64,000 bases of DNA. Origin: Martinezella calliandrae. Its GTDB lineage: Bacteria; Pseudomonadota; Alphaproteobacteria; Rhizobiales; Rhizobiaceae. Both the position numbers and the translations under genes were made by a program. The stretch is from NCBI RefSeq assembly GCF_030272695.1, contig NZ_JARFYN010000025.1:1-64000 (forward strand). The letters are read 5' to 3'. This document shows positions 1 through 8,793 of the stretch, piece after piece (the first letter of the stretch is position 1; each line of letters starts with the position of its first letter). The notes under the pieces were generated by a model. That model ran no database searches. It was not told the origin of the DNA and saw only the letters and a program-made list of their open reading frames with translations.

Positions 1-2
1 AC

Positions 3-143
3 GAGGATCTCTACTGCGCCCGCGGCGACATGGAAAATCGCATCAAAGAATGCCAGCTGGACCTTTATGCCGACCGCACCAGCGCCCACACGATGCGCGT
101 CACAGTTCGAAGCTATGCCGCACTAAAGCAACTAGCCTCATAA
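3..143 (+). pseudogene. IS1380-family transposase, C-terminal fragment (runs in from the left edge)
   Basis: The open frame entering from the left edge encodes a stretch with YCARGDMENRIKE followed by QLDLYADRTSA. This is the well-conserved C-terminal block of IS1380-family DDE transposases. After the TMR that follows, the sequence stops resembling the family, which normally continues ANQLRLWFAS, and a stop comes 15 codons later. The copy is therefore probably truncated at its 3' end by rearrangement. The N-terminal part lies outside the window, so it could also be a nearly complete element with a damaged tail. Confidence 0.6.
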
Positions 144-338
144 TCACGTCTGCCAGCAATTGGCCCTTGACAGGCTGCGTCGTCGGGGCTTTTTGTCGTT
201 TCCAACTCAAGTTTAAGATGGCGCGCTAACACCGCGAGATCGCGATAGAAAAAAGCAAAGGTAGCGGACGCAAACAGAGCCGCAAGTCCCTCGCTCTGAA
301 AGACTTGCGGCAACATTCCATTCAGCCTTTGGCCCGCG

Positions 339-1394
339 TCAGAATTTCATCACAGCGCGACCGACCACTTCGCCTTTTCGTAGGCGATTGATCTCGTCAT
401 TGATCTGATCGAATTTGAACAGGTTGATCGTGTGGCGGATTTTTCCGTGAGCCGCGAGCGCCATAACCTCTTCCAAATCGATATTGTTGCCCCAGAAAGA
501 CCCATGAAACACCTGCTCGCGGGATACGCGCGGGAAGAGCGGGATGTCGATCCGGTCTCCAACGAGGCCGACGTCCGTGTAGTGACCGCTGATTCCGAGG
601 ATACTGAACGCCAGTTGCATCATTTCTGGCGCGCCTGCGCAGTCCATGATCGCGTCAAGCGTACTCTCGCCGGTGGCGGCTTTCAGCTCATTGGCGACAT
701 CATCGTGGCTCTTGTTTTTGATATTGATGGTGTAGTCAGCACCATACTCCTTGGCGATTGCAAGCTTGTCGGCGTTTCGGGCAAACGCGACGACCGTCGC
801 GCCGGCCCCGAGCAGCTTCGCGTACTGGACGGCATAGAGTCCCAGCCCGCCGACGCCGAAGATTCCGACGAGCCGATCTGGGCCCAATGCCCCTGCGTCA
901 CGGAGCTTTTTAACGCCACGGTAGGTGGTGAGGCCCGCGTCCGTGAGCGGTGCGAGCTCTTCGAATTGCAGTCTCTTGTCCACCTTAATGAGGTAGCGGG
1001 CCGGAACCGGGATGAATTCGGCGAAACCACCCACCGGACCGAAGCCCGGCCAGCGAACGTTCGCGCAAATCTGCGTGTTGCCGACCTGGCAATGACGGCA
1101 GGTGCCATCGCCCCAACCGGGTGCGACGACAACATGATCGCCCTCCTTGAAGCCCGAGGCCTTCGGAACCAGCGAACCAATCTTCGATACAACGCCGGCG
1201 ATCTCATGCCCCACGGTCATCGGGCGCGGGATGTTGGCATATTTGTAGAAGTAGCCGTCGACCAGCTGAACGTCCGAGCGGCACATTCCGCATGCCTTCA
1301 CGTTAACGAGGATTTCGTCAGGTTGATGCTCCGGCACGGGAACGTCTTCCAGGACGAGCGGCTGACTGTATTCGTGCAATCTTGCGGCTTTCAT
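339..1394 (-). CDS. Zinc-dependent alcohol dehydrogenase (MDR superfamily), 351 aa
   Basis: This is a medium-chain NAD(P)-dependent alcohol dehydrogenase, predicted to oxidise alcohols to aldehydes in the cytoplasm. Catalytic zinc ligands are visible as C38 (ACGMCRSD) and H63-E64 (VGHE). The structural zinc site has C99, C102 and C110 with D96 in place of the usual first cysteine, as in Sulfolobus-type enzymes that use an acidic residue there. A Rossmann GVGGLG motif lies near residue 180. Length is normal for the family. The ATG at 1394 is preceded by AAGGAG. It is the last gene of a minus-strand series that also holds an aldehyde oxidase and a quinol oxidase, which fits a role at the head of an alcohol oxidation chain. 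A phased TTNAC repeat lies about 250 bp upstream. The exact substrate cannot be read from the sequence. Confidence 0.93.
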   Translation of the reverse strand: MKAARLHEYSQPLVLEDVPVPEHQPDEILVNVKACGMCRSDVQLVDGYFYKYANIPRPMTVGHEIAGVVSKIGSLVPKASGFKEGDHVVVAPGWGDGTCRHCQVGNTQICANVRWPGFGPVGGFAEFIPVPARYLIKVDKRLQFEELAPLTDAGLTTYRGVKKLRDAGALGPDRLVGIFGVGGLGLYAVQYAKLLGAGATVVAFARNADKLAIAKEYGADYTINIKNKSHDDVANELKAATGESTLDAIMDCAGAPEMMQLAFSILGISGHYTDVGLVGDRIDIPLFPRVSREQVFHGSFWGNNIDLEEVMALAAHGKIRHTINLFKFDQINDEINRLRKGEVVGRAVMKF

Positions 1395-1865
1395 GACTTC
1401 TCCTTTGCGTCGACGTTTGGTCCCTGGGCTCCTGAAATGTTCGCGAGCCAGATGTTGAGGTCACCGAGCAACGCCCATTTCGCAACGCCCATTTCCGACG
1501 GGCTTTGAACGCGGCGCTCGGAGCGAGAGGAAGGTCCACGCCGGGCATCCTTGGGCGAAATGCCGATGTCCCATTGGCCGCGTCGAACATTCGTTTTAAC
1601 GGTACGCTTAAGCTATATCACGTCCGCGATTCCGACGACTGTTAAGCGGGGTAAAAGGCTGGGAAACGTGGAAAACCGAAGTTCAAGCTCAATAGCATGA
1701 CAGCGTCCAACTACGGAATTACGGCGTTGCCGAGCCCACGGAGAGCACTTTCCGCGGCGCGGTCGCCAAACATCTCCCGTTGAGGAGGAGGCACGACAAT
1801 GCAACAAAACCCCAATGCGCCATTACGACATTGAGGAGTTGAATCGGCAGCCAATCAGAATACGG
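1395..1865. other. Intergenic region between DUF2474 gene and alcohol dehydrogenase
   Basis: I see no convincing gene in this 471-bp stretch. It contains the four-unit phased repeat at 1641-1677, which points toward the alcohol dehydrogenase. The distance and the repeat suggest that adh has its own promoter rather than relying only on the oxidase operon. Confidence 0.5.
1641..1677 (-). promoter_or_regulatory. Phased TTNAC repeat, site 1 (alcohol dehydrogenase)
   Basis: On the plus strand four units, GTTAA, GTAAA, GGAAA and GAAAA, occur at about 10-bp steps. Read toward the downstream minus-strand gene they end with CTTAAC. The same arrangement recurs at 12 other places in the window. It is a predicted binding site for an OmpR/PhoB-type winged-helix protein. 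Confidence 0.5.
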
Positions 1866-2012
1866 CTATCCGGTTACGCTCAAGCCTGCGGCGGCCATCA
1901 GCAGTCGCATCAGTTCCGCAAACACACCGAGGGCGAGAACCGACAAAAACCAGATCGTTATCAACCAGCCTACGCGGCGTACGGCGCTGTCACGCGCGCT
2001 AACGGTTTTCAT
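1866..2012 (-). CDS. DUF2474 family small membrane protein of the CIO oxidase, 48 aa
   Basis: A short frame starts with an ATG that overlaps the cioB stop (ATGA) and encodes a basic N-terminus (MKTVSARDSAVRRVGW) followed by one hydrophobic helix (about residues 16-34) and a short tail. Small one-helix proteins of the DUF2474 family are typically encoded directly after the second subunit of cyanide-insensitive-type bd oxidases, like CydX in E. coli. The position, overlap, size and single membrane span all fit. Its likely job is stabilising the oxidase haem site; that is by analogy with CydX. It is short enough to be skipped by automatic gene calling. Confidence 0.8.
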   Translation of the reverse strand: MKTVSARDSAVRRVGWLITIWFLSVLALGVFAELMRLLMAAAGLSVTG

Positions 2013-3025
2013 TCGTATCCACCCTCTATGCCGTGCTTTCCTCTAAATACGTAGTACGACCAGGTTGTGTAGACCAGAATGACCGGAATGATGAACATCG
2101 TCCCGACTAGGGCAAACGCCATACTTGCCGTTGGTGCCGCTGCCGACCAAATCGAAATCGAGGGCGGAACAATGTTGGGCCACAAACTGATCGCCAGGCC
2201 ACTGTATCCGAGGAAGACGATAGCCAAAGCAAGGCAGAAGGGCATGGCGTGGGAACCCTCCTTCTGAAGCATATACAGCTGCAATATCGTCGCCGCCAGC
2301 ACCAGGGCCGGAACCGGGCTAAACATCAATATGTTTGGGAAACTGAACCATCTTTCTGCGACCTGCGGATGAGCGAGCGGCGTCCAGACGCTGACAATCG
2401 CGATTATTAGAAGTAGCGCGATCGCAATCCTTTGCGCCAATTTCTTCATGCGTTGCTGTAGATCTCCGTCAGTCTTCATGACCAGCCAAGTCGACCCAAG
2501 CAAGCCGTATGAAAACATCAAAGCAAAGCCGGTGAACACACTGAAAGGCGTAATGCAGTCGAGCGGGCCTCCCACAAAATCAGTGTCCTCCAGCTTGAAC
2601 CCGTTGATGAACGCCCCCAATGCCACGCCTTGGGAAAATGTCGCGATATAGGAGCCTGCCGCAAACGCCCTGTCCCAGATCGGCTTGCGACGCGCGTCAG
2701 CTTTGAACCTGAATTCAAAGGAGATGCCACGCCAGATCAAGGCGGCCAGCATCAGCATCAACGGCAGATACAACGCGCTGAGAAGGAGCCCATAAGCAAG
2801 GGGGAACGCAGCGAACATGGCTGCTCCTCCCAAGACGAGCCACGTTTCGTTCCCGTCCCAAACGGGGGCGACGGTATTGATCATCGTATCGCGTTCTTGC
2901 CCGTCGGGAATGAATGGGAACAGTATCCCGATGCCCAAATCGAAGCCGTCCATGATCACATACATCATGACGCCGAAGGCGATGATCATCGCCCAGATGA
3001 GAGGAAGGTCGATGCCCATGATCAT
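2009..3025 (-). CDS. cioB: Cytochrome bd-type (CIO) quinol oxidase subunit II, 338 aa
   Basis: This is subunit II of a bd-type quinol oxidase in the cytoplasmic membrane, the structural partner of subunit I. It is very hydrophobic with eight to nine predicted membrane spans. The family signature DGFDLGIG occurs near the N-terminus, WDGNETWLVLGG occurs around residues 57-68, and FPLAYG follows. The ATG overlaps the cioA stop by 4 bp, and its own stop overlaps the DUF2474 start, so the three are translationally coupled. Together they oxidise ubiquinol and reduce O2 to water. Confidence 0.95.
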   Translation of the reverse strand: MIMGIDLPLIWAMIIAFGVMMYVIMDGFDLGIGILFPFIPDGQERDTMINTVAPVWDGNETWLVLGGAAMFAAFPLAYGLLLSALYLPLMLMLAALIWRGISFEFRFKADARRKPIWDRAFAAGSYIATFSQGVALGAFINGFKLEDTDFVGGPLDCITPFSVFTGFALMFSYGLLGSTWLVMKTDGDLQQRMKKLAQRIAIALLLIIAIVSVWTPLAHPQVAERWFSFPNILMFSPVPALVLAATILQLYMLQKEGSHAMPFCLALAIVFLGYSGLAISLWPNIVPPSISIWSAAAPTASMAFALVGTMFIIPVILVYTTWSYYVFRGKHGIEGGYE

Positions 3026-4458
3026 GCCTCCGTTTTCTCGCGCACAGGCGCGGGGTCGATAACGTCGGGCGTTGCCGACAACGGACGTGCCGGACGGCGG
3101 ATTTGTCCAGGCGCTTGCGTGGGCCTTTCAGTTCCGTATTCGTCGGGGCCGCGGGCAACCATCTTTAGCATGAAGCTGATGCCCGTACCGAACGCGAGAA
3201 AATAGATCACGACAAACATCACCAGCGTAGAGGCGAGCGCCAGCGCTGAGTGGTTCGATACAGCGTCCGCAGTTCGAAGGACTCCGTAAACCACCCACGG
3301 CTGCCTTCCTACTTCGGTCGTCAACCAACCGGCCAGAACAGCGATCAAGCCGCCAGGCCCCATGCACAACGCGAAGAAGTGGAACGGCTTGAAATCGTAC
3401 AGACTACCGCGCCAACGGAAAAACAAGCCGCCAACTCCGAGCAGCACCATTGCTACACCGAGGCCGACCATTATTCGAAACGTGAAGAAGATAATCGTCG
3501 AATTCGGTCGGTCGGCGGGCGGAAATTCTTTCAGACCCGGGATCTTGCCATGGAGGGTGTGCGTTAAGATCAGGCTGCCGAGATAAGGAATCTGGATCGC
3601 ATACTTCGTTTCCTCGGCTTTCATGTCTGGAATTCCGAAAGCGATCAGCGGAAGAGCCGTCTGGTTGGGATCATTCTGCCAGTGACCTTCGATTGCAGCG
3701 ATCTTTGCGGGCTGGTGTTCGAGAGTGTTCAGGCCATGCGCGTCGCCCACCACCATCTGCAAAGGCGCGATGAACAACAGCAGCCAAAGCGCCATAGAGA
3801 ACATCTTCCGCACCGATGGTGTCGAATTGCCACGCAAAAGATGCCAGGCGGCAGCAGAGCCGACAAATAGCGCCGTCGAGAGATACGCCGCGAGTGTCAT
3901 GTGAACCAATCGAAACGGAAAGGAAGGATTGAAGATCACCGCGAACCAGTCCGTAGGTACCACTCGTCCATCAACGATCGAGTAGCCTTGCGGTGTTTGC
4001 ATCCAGCTGTTGGAAGAAAGGATCCAAGTCGTGGATATCAGAGTCCCAATTGCCACCATCGTGGTGGCGAACATGTGAAGGCCCGGCCCGACCTTGGTCC
4101 AGCCGAAGAGCATTACTCCTAAAAATCCCGCTTCGAGAAAAAAAGCCGTCAGGACTTCGTAGGTAAGCAACGGACCCGTTACGCCCCCCGCAAATCTCGA
4201 GAAGCCGCTCCAGTTCGTCCCGAATTCATACGCCATGACCAGTCCTGAAACGACGCCCATCGCGAAATTCACCGCGAAGATCTTCGACCAGAAATGGTAT
4301 AGCTGCAGATATGCCGAGTTTCTTTTGATGTGCCACATTGCTTCCAGGACGACGAGAAAGCTTGCGAGGCCGATCGTGATCGTCGGGAAGAGTATGTGAA
4401 ATCCAACAGTGAAGGCGAATTGCAGCCTGGCAAGATCGAATGCGCTGATACCTGACAT
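3022..4458 (-). CDS. cioA: Cytochrome bd-type (CIO) quinol oxidase subunit I, 478 aa
   Basis: This is the haem-bearing subunit of a bd-type oxidase. H21 in the first helix (VGFHILFP) corresponds to the high-spin haem ligand, FRLVHMTLAAY carries the next conserved histidine, and HQPAKIAAIEGHW is the Q-loop signature. At 478 residues it is shorter than E. coli CydA, consistent with a short Q-loop and the cyanide-insensitive (CIO) subtype. I chose the ATG at 4458 because AGGAGCG precedes it and the mature N-terminus begins just after; an in-frame start at 4506 would add 16 non-conserved residues. It lies 124 bp downstream of the tri-haem cytochrome gene on the same strand and probably forms one transcription unit with it. 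Confidence 0.95.
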   Translation of the reverse strand: MSGISAFDLARLQFAFTVGFHILFPTITIGLASFLVVLEAMWHIKRNSAYLQLYHFWSKIFAVNFAMGVVSGLVMAYEFGTNWSGFSRFAGGVTGPLLTYEVLTAFFLEAGFLGVMLFGWTKVGPGLHMFATTMVAIGTLISTTWILSSNSWMQTPQGYSIVDGRVVPTDWFAVIFNPSFPFRLVHMTLAAYLSTALFVGSAAAWHLLRGNSTPSVRKMFSMALWLLLFIAPLQMVVGDAHGLNTLEHQPAKIAAIEGHWQNDPNQTALPLIAFGIPDMKAEETKYAIQIPYLGSLILTHTLHGKIPGLKEFPPADRPNSTIIFFTFRIMVGLGVAMVLLGVGGLFFRWRGSLYDFKPFHFFALCMGPGGLIAVLAGWLTTEVGRQPWVVYGVLRTADAVSNHSALALASTLVMFVVIYFLAFGTGISFMLKMVARGPDEYGTERPTQAPGQIRRPARPLSATPDVIDPAPVREKTEA

Positions 4459-4582
4459 CGAAACGCTCCTGATTTCAAATTCGGACGTACGAGTTCCCCT
4501 AGCCAAGCGCGGCTGGTTAACGCTCCTACAGTGGGTGGTCTCGGTTCAAGCGATGATGGTTCTTGGTCGTCGTCTTTGACGC

Positions 4583-5920
4583 CTACGGCGACCTGGCTTT
4601 TGCCACGTCCCTTGGTGTCACGGTTCCTTTGCGTCCATCGAAATGCTCGGTCACATAGTTCGCGAGTGCCGCTATCTCCGCGTCCGAGAAAGCATCCGCG
4701 AAGCCAGGCATCGCGGTGGTAGGCGTGCCGACGCCGTCCGAGCTGCCGTCGAGGATTATCCTCAACAGATTGGTCGCTGTCGGATCCTTGATCGAATGAG
4801 AGCCGGTAAGTGAAGCACGGGTCGTGTTCTGACCGCTTCCATCCCACCCATGGCAGCTTGCACAAGCGCCTTCAAAAATCCGTTCGCCCTCAGATTCCTT
4901 GGAATCGTGCGGGTTCCATGGCTCGGATGCTTGCGCAGCGGGCACCACGCTCGCTGTCGTAGGCGTGCCGTAGCTCGCGGATTGGGCCGGGACGTCTCTC
5001 AGATACGTCGTTATCGCCCCGATATCGGCCTTGGTAAGCTTACTGAGGCTGAGCTCGATTGCCTGGCGCATGGCTGCGGCTGCTGGTCCTCGGCCTTGGG
5101 CGTGTCCCCTGGAGAGGTAGTCAGCGATTTCCTCGTCCGACCAGCTGCCGATGCCAGAGGCTTTGTCCGAGGTAATATTCCACGCGATCCAGCCGTCGAC
5201 CGCACCGCCGGAGAGGGCTTTTCCCTGCTCACGCTGGAACATGAGACCGCGCGGTGTATGGCATTCGCCACAGTGCGCCAGGGCTTCGACCAAGTAGGCT
5301 CCCTTGTTCCAGGCCTCGCTCTTCGCAGGGTCGTTGTGATACTGACCCCATGGAACGAAGAGCAGTTTCCAGCTGCGCATCACATAACGCTGATTGAAGG
5401 GAAACAGCAGATCGTTTTCAGGAGGCGTGTATTTGATCGGCCTCAGAGTTTTCAAATATGCGCGGATCGCCAGGATATCATCGGTCGATAGGAGCGCATA
5501 AGACGTATAGGGAAAAGCGGGATACAGGTCTTCTCCATGTTTTCCGACACCTGAACGCACGGCTCTAACGAACTCCGCATCGCTCCAGGTACCTATACCC
5601 GTCTCGGGATCGGGTGTGATGTTCGGCGAGTACATCGTGCCGAAGGGGAGTTTGAAGGCCAGCCCTCCGACAAACGCCTCGCCTCCGGGTGTGGTGTGGC
5701 AGGCCTCGCAGTCTGCGGCGATCGTCAGATATTTGCCTTTCGCGATGAGCTCGTCGCGCTGAGGTTGCTCGGGGCTGGCCGCGACTTCAGGCAAGCCGTG
5801 CGGCCAAAAGAAGAATGCCGCCGCTCCCAACAATCCGACCACCACGACGGCGGTGAGCGGAACCACGAAGCGCCGCCAGTTCAGCAAAATGAGCCGGAAA
5901 ATTGAACGAACCAAGCTCAT
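4583..5920 (-). CDS. Membrane-anchored tri-haem cytochrome c subunit of aldehyde dehydrogenase, 445 aa
   Basis: The protein has an N-terminal membrane anchor (about residues 18-38) and three c-type haem motifs: CEACH (71-75), CGECH (217-221) and CASCH (353-357). This is the layout of the cytochrome subunit of periplasmic alcohol and aldehyde dehydrogenases, which passes electrons to ubiquinone. Its start overlaps the stop of the molybdopterin subunit by 4 bp, so it belongs to that enzyme. Electrons from aldehyde oxidation would flow through the iron-sulfur subunit to this protein, then to quinone and to the CIO oxidase encoded next. Length is typical. Confidence 0.92.
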   Translation of the reverse strand: MSLVRSIFRLILLNWRRFVVPLTAVVVVGLLGAAAFFFWPHGLPEVAASPEQPQRDELIAKGKYLTIAADCEACHTTPGGEAFVGGLAFKLPFGTMYSPNITPDPETGIGTWSDAEFVRAVRSGVGKHGEDLYPAFPYTSYALLSTDDILAIRAYLKTLRPIKYTPPENDLLFPFNQRYVMRSWKLLFVPWGQYHNDPAKSEAWNKGAYLVEALAHCGECHTPRGLMFQREQGKALSGGAVDGWIAWNITSDKASGIGSWSDEEIADYLSRGHAQGRGPAAAAMRQAIELSLSKLTKADIGAITTYLRDVPAQSASYGTPTTASVVPAAQASEPWNPHDSKESEGERIFEGACASCHGWDGSGQNTTRASLTGSHSIKDPTATNLLRIILDGSSDGVGTPTTAMPGFADAFSDAEIAALANYVTEHFDGRKGTVTPRDVAKARSP

Positions 5921-8199
5921 GGCGCGAGACTCCCCTCTGCCACTCTCGACGGGAGGCCGACGGTGAGCGTTTCCGGCACGCGGTTCTCATTGCCCTTGAT
6001 GGCAAGCAGGGATCGATCGATTGGCATAGTTCTCAATCGCACCCCGGTCGCGGCGAAAATAGCGTTGGACAAGGCGGGCGCGGACGAAGCAGTTCCGACC
6101 TCGCCCATCCCGCCGGGACTTTCCGAGCTCGGCATGACGAAGACTTCGAAGGGCGGAACCTCGTTCATTCGCAGCTGACGGTAGTTGTGAAAGTTGCTCT
6201 GCTGGACAGTTCCGTTCTTGAACGTGATTCCGTTGTAAAGAGCAGCCGACAATCCAAACAACACGCCGCCTTGCATCTGCGCGCTTATACTGTCGGGATT
6301 GACCGGAACGCCGCAGTCAACGGCCGCCGTCAACCGACGCAGACTGACCCCGCCGAACTCGTCCACCTCCACCTCGACGACCAGGGCAGCGAAGGACCCG
6401 AAGCATGCATGGAGCGATACGCCCCGGCCTGTCCGGGCCTTCAGCGGCTTGCCCCAATCGGCAGCCTCCGCGACTTTGTCCAAGACTGCTCGAGCGCGAG
6501 GATTGTCTGCAACCAACGCCCGTCTGTAATCGACAGGATCGCGGCCCCCCGCAAGGGCAAGCTCGTCGATGAAGCTTTCTACGACGAAGACGTTGTGCCC
6601 CTCGCCCACGCCGCGCCACCAATTGAGCGGAACCGGGCCGTCGTGGCGCAGCCACTCCCATTTCGCATCCGGGATAGCGTACGGCATGTTGATACTGCCC
6701 GAGACTGCATCGGAATCAACTTTATCTTCCGGCCAGGGTCCCCGGAGGAAATATGGAAGTACGCTGGAACACGTCGTGTGATGATGGAAGGCCGAAGGGA
6801 GCCCCGTTTTGGGATCCAGCGTTGCGGTCACCTTGTCGTAGTAGGCAGGGCGGAAGCGGTCATGCATGATGTCCTGCTCCCTCGTCCAAATGATCTTCAC
6901 GGGATAATTCACCTGTTTCGCAAAGCGTGCAGCTTGCTGAATGGTGTCGACCGCCAGGCGACGGCCGAAGCCGCCCCCTATGAGGTGCGTATGGATGTTG
7001 ATCTTCTCGGGTGGCAAGCCCACGATTTCCGAGGTCACGATACGCGCGTCTTTTGGGACCTGCGTACTCACCCAGACGTCGCATCCGTCGGGCCTGACAT
7101 GCATCGTCGTATTGATCGGCTCGAGTGCCGCGTGCGCCAGATACGGCAGTTCATAGGTGGATTCGATGCGGACACCCTTGGTAAGCGCTTCGTCGGGGTT
7201 TCCGACAACCTTGGCGACAAGCGGCGTGCCGGACGCTGTCTTCAGACCGTTCCACAGATCATCGGACGACAGGTTCTTGTTCGGCCCTTGCTCCCACTCG
7301 ACGAACAGAAGCTCCAAGCCTTTGCGCGCTGCCCAATAGGTCTTGCCTATGACCGCGACTGCATCTTCGATACGAAGCACATCGACGACATCCGGTGAGG
7401 ACCGTGTTGCCGCGTCATCAATCGATTTGACCGACCCGCCGATAATCGGACAGATGGTGATCGCCGCGTAGCGCATACCTGGAACGACCGCATCGATACC
7501 AAACTTCGCCGCCCCGACGACCTTTTCGGGCGTATCAACACGCTTCAAAGGTTTTCCGATCAGCTTGAAGTCCGCAATGGGCTTGAGGGGGACGTTGGAC
7601 GGAACTTTCTGATCCCGGGCAGCAATGGCCAGTTCGCCATAACTTGCAGTCCGCCCCGTCGAAGGATGGGAGACAACTGCTCGGCTTGCCGAGCATTCCG
7701 ATACCCCTACCTGCCAGCGTTGCGCGGCTGCCGAGAGCAGCATGAAACGAGCGGCTGCGCCCGCTTGCCTAAGCGGAGTAAAGAACGCACGAACAGACGT
7801 CGATCCGCCGGTGATCTGATTGTGGAGGATGGATTGATCGTATGCGGACGCGTCGGCAGGGGCCAACGCAACCTCGACCTGTTCCAAATCGACTTCAAGC
7901 TCCTCGGCGAGGAGCATCGCTTCGGTTGTCGCGATGCCCTGCCCCATTTCCGATCCTGGGACTACAAGAATTATGCGGCCGTCTGTCGAAATGCGGATAA
8001 AACCGTCCGGTACAAATCCATCAAACCCGGAAGCGGCCGCATCGTTCGCACCGGTTCGCACGACATCAGTCGGCGGAACCATCGCCCGCGCGTAGCGAGC
8101 AAAGGTGAATCCAAGTACGAGAGCGGCGCTTCCTACGAGGAAATTGCGGCGACCGACATTCGGTACATCGCGATCTTCGACCAAACCATAGGAGCGCAT
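5917..8199 (-). CDS. Molybdopterin-binding subunit of aldehyde oxidase/dehydrogenase (xanthine dehydrogenase family, IorB-like), 760 aa
   Basis: This is the large catalytic subunit of a molybdenum hydroxylase, of the isoquinoline 1-oxidoreductase beta/membrane aldehyde dehydrogenase type. It begins with a twin-arginine motif (GRRNFLVGSAALVLG, R17-R18), so it should be exported folded with its cofactor to the periplasm. Typical family blocks include VVPGSEMGQGIATTEAM near residue 80, IGGGFGRRL in the middle and GGMGEVGTASSAPALSNAI near the C-terminus, which carries the conserved active-site glutamate region. Its start directly abuts the stop of the iron-sulfur subunit. Co-encoded cytochrome c implies quinone rather than O2 or NAD as acceptor. 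The substrate is probably an aldehyde, but N-heterocycles are possible. Confidence 0.92.
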   Translation of the reverse strand: MRSYGLVEDRDVPNVGRRNFLVGSAALVLGFTFARYARAMVPPTDVVRTGANDAAASGFDGFVPDGFIRISTDGRIILVVPGSEMGQGIATTEAMLLAEELEVDLEQVEVALAPADASAYDQSILHNQITGGSTSVRAFFTPLRQAGAAARFMLLSAAAQRWQVGVSECSASRAVVSHPSTGRTASYGELAIAARDQKVPSNVPLKPIADFKLIGKPLKRVDTPEKVVGAAKFGIDAVVPGMRYAAITICPIIGGSVKSIDDAATRSSPDVVDVLRIEDAVAVIGKTYWAARKGLELLFVEWEQGPNKNLSSDDLWNGLKTASGTPLVAKVVGNPDEALTKGVRIESTYELPYLAHAALEPINTTMHVRPDGCDVWVSTQVPKDARIVTSEIVGLPPEKINIHTHLIGGGFGRRLAVDTIQQAARFAKQVNYPVKIIWTREQDIMHDRFRPAYYDKVTATLDPKTGLPSAFHHHTTCSSVLPYFLRGPWPEDKVDSDAVSGSINMPYAIPDAKWEWLRHDGPVPLNWWRGVGEGHNVFVVESFIDELALAGGRDPVDYRRALVADNPRARAVLDKVAEAADWGKPLKARTGRGVSLHACFGSFAALVVEVEVDEFGGVSLRRLTAAVDCGVPVNPDSISAQMQGGVLFGLSAALYNGITFKNGTVQQSNFHNYRQLRMNEVPPFEVFVMPSSESPGGMGEVGTASSAPALSNAIFAATGVRLRTMPIDRSLLAIKGNENRVPETLTVGLPSRVAEGSLAP

Positions 8200-8643
8200 T
8201 CAAGCCTCCTTGATCGCTTGGCGAATGCGGACATAGGTGCAGCAACGACAGATGTTGCCCGCCATCGCGATGTCGATTGCACTGTCGTCCGGCTTCGCAT
8301 TTCGAGCCAGCAACGCAGCAGCTGCCATGATCTGTCCGCACTGGCAGTATCCGCACTGGACAACCTCGAGTGCCAGCCAGGCCTTCTGAATGCGGCGGCC
8401 CTCTTCCGTCTCGCCTATGCCCTCGATTGTCGTTATTCGGCCGTCGATCTCGCCGATCGGAAGCATGCAAGACCGAACGGGTTTTCCATCCAGATGAACC
8501 GTGCACGCCCCGCATTGTCCGATCCCGCACCCAAACTTGGTGCCGGTCATCCCGAGTAGGTCCCGGAGCGCCCATAGGAGCGGCATATCCTCGGGTCCAT
8601 CGAATTGAACCTGTTTGCCATTGACGACTGCTGGAATGCCCAT
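8200..8643 (-). CDS. [2Fe-2S] iron-sulfur subunit of aldehyde oxidase (IorA-like), 147 aa
   Basis: This small subunit carries two [2Fe-2S] clusters and relays electrons from the molybdenum subunit to the cytochrome. Plant-ferredoxin-type cysteines are C39, C44, C47 and C59; the second cluster has C97, C100, C132 and C134. Residue 135 is cysteine where the family almost always has glycine (ICRCCTY against ICRCGTY). It is the first gene of the enzyme operon. The region upstream has an imperfect inverted repeat and the FixJ-like regulator gene on the same strand 150 bp away. Confidence 0.94.
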   Translation of the reverse strand: MGIPAVVNGKQVQFDGPEDMPLLWALRDLLGMTGTKFGCGIGQCGACTVHLDGKPVRSCMLPIGEIDGRITTIEGIGETEEGRRIQKAWLALEVVQCGYCQCGQIMAAAALLARNAKPDDSAIDIAMAGNICRCCTYVRIRQAIKEA

Positions 8644-8753
8644 GGGTTACAACTCCTCAAAGTCAAACGAAGAGACAATTGCGCCGGGCGTTCGACGGCG
8701 GTTAGCTTTATCCGCAAATTGAAATTGATACCTCAGCATCGGAATTGAGCTAG

Positions 8754-8769
8754 CTATACGGAGGTATAC
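8754..8769. promoter_or_regulatory. Inverted repeat TATAC-GGAG-GTATA upstream of the aldehyde oxidase operon
   Basis: A 5-bp inverted repeat with a 4-bp spacer lies between the response regulator gene and the aldehyde oxidase operon. A second, wider pair, ATCCGC (8710-8715) and GCGGAT (8774-8779), brackets it. Such dyads can be operators, but no protein is assigned. Confidence 0.25.
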
Positions 8770-8793
8770 GTTAGCGGATGAACACCAGGTCGC

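Noticed and set aside
113..316. Minus-strand 67-codon frame at the left edge
   Set aside because: There is no good ribosome binding site or family match, and it overlaps the IS1380 remnant.
432..1508. Long plus-strand frame of 358 codons opposite the alcohol dehydrogenase
   Set aside because: It is antisense to a clear enzyme gene, has no family signature and is a by-product of high GC codon structure.
5902..7398. Plus-strand frame of 498 codons inside the molybdopterin subunit
   Set aside because: It lies antisense to a well-supported gene and its composition (rich in R, D, H) is typical of a shadow frame.
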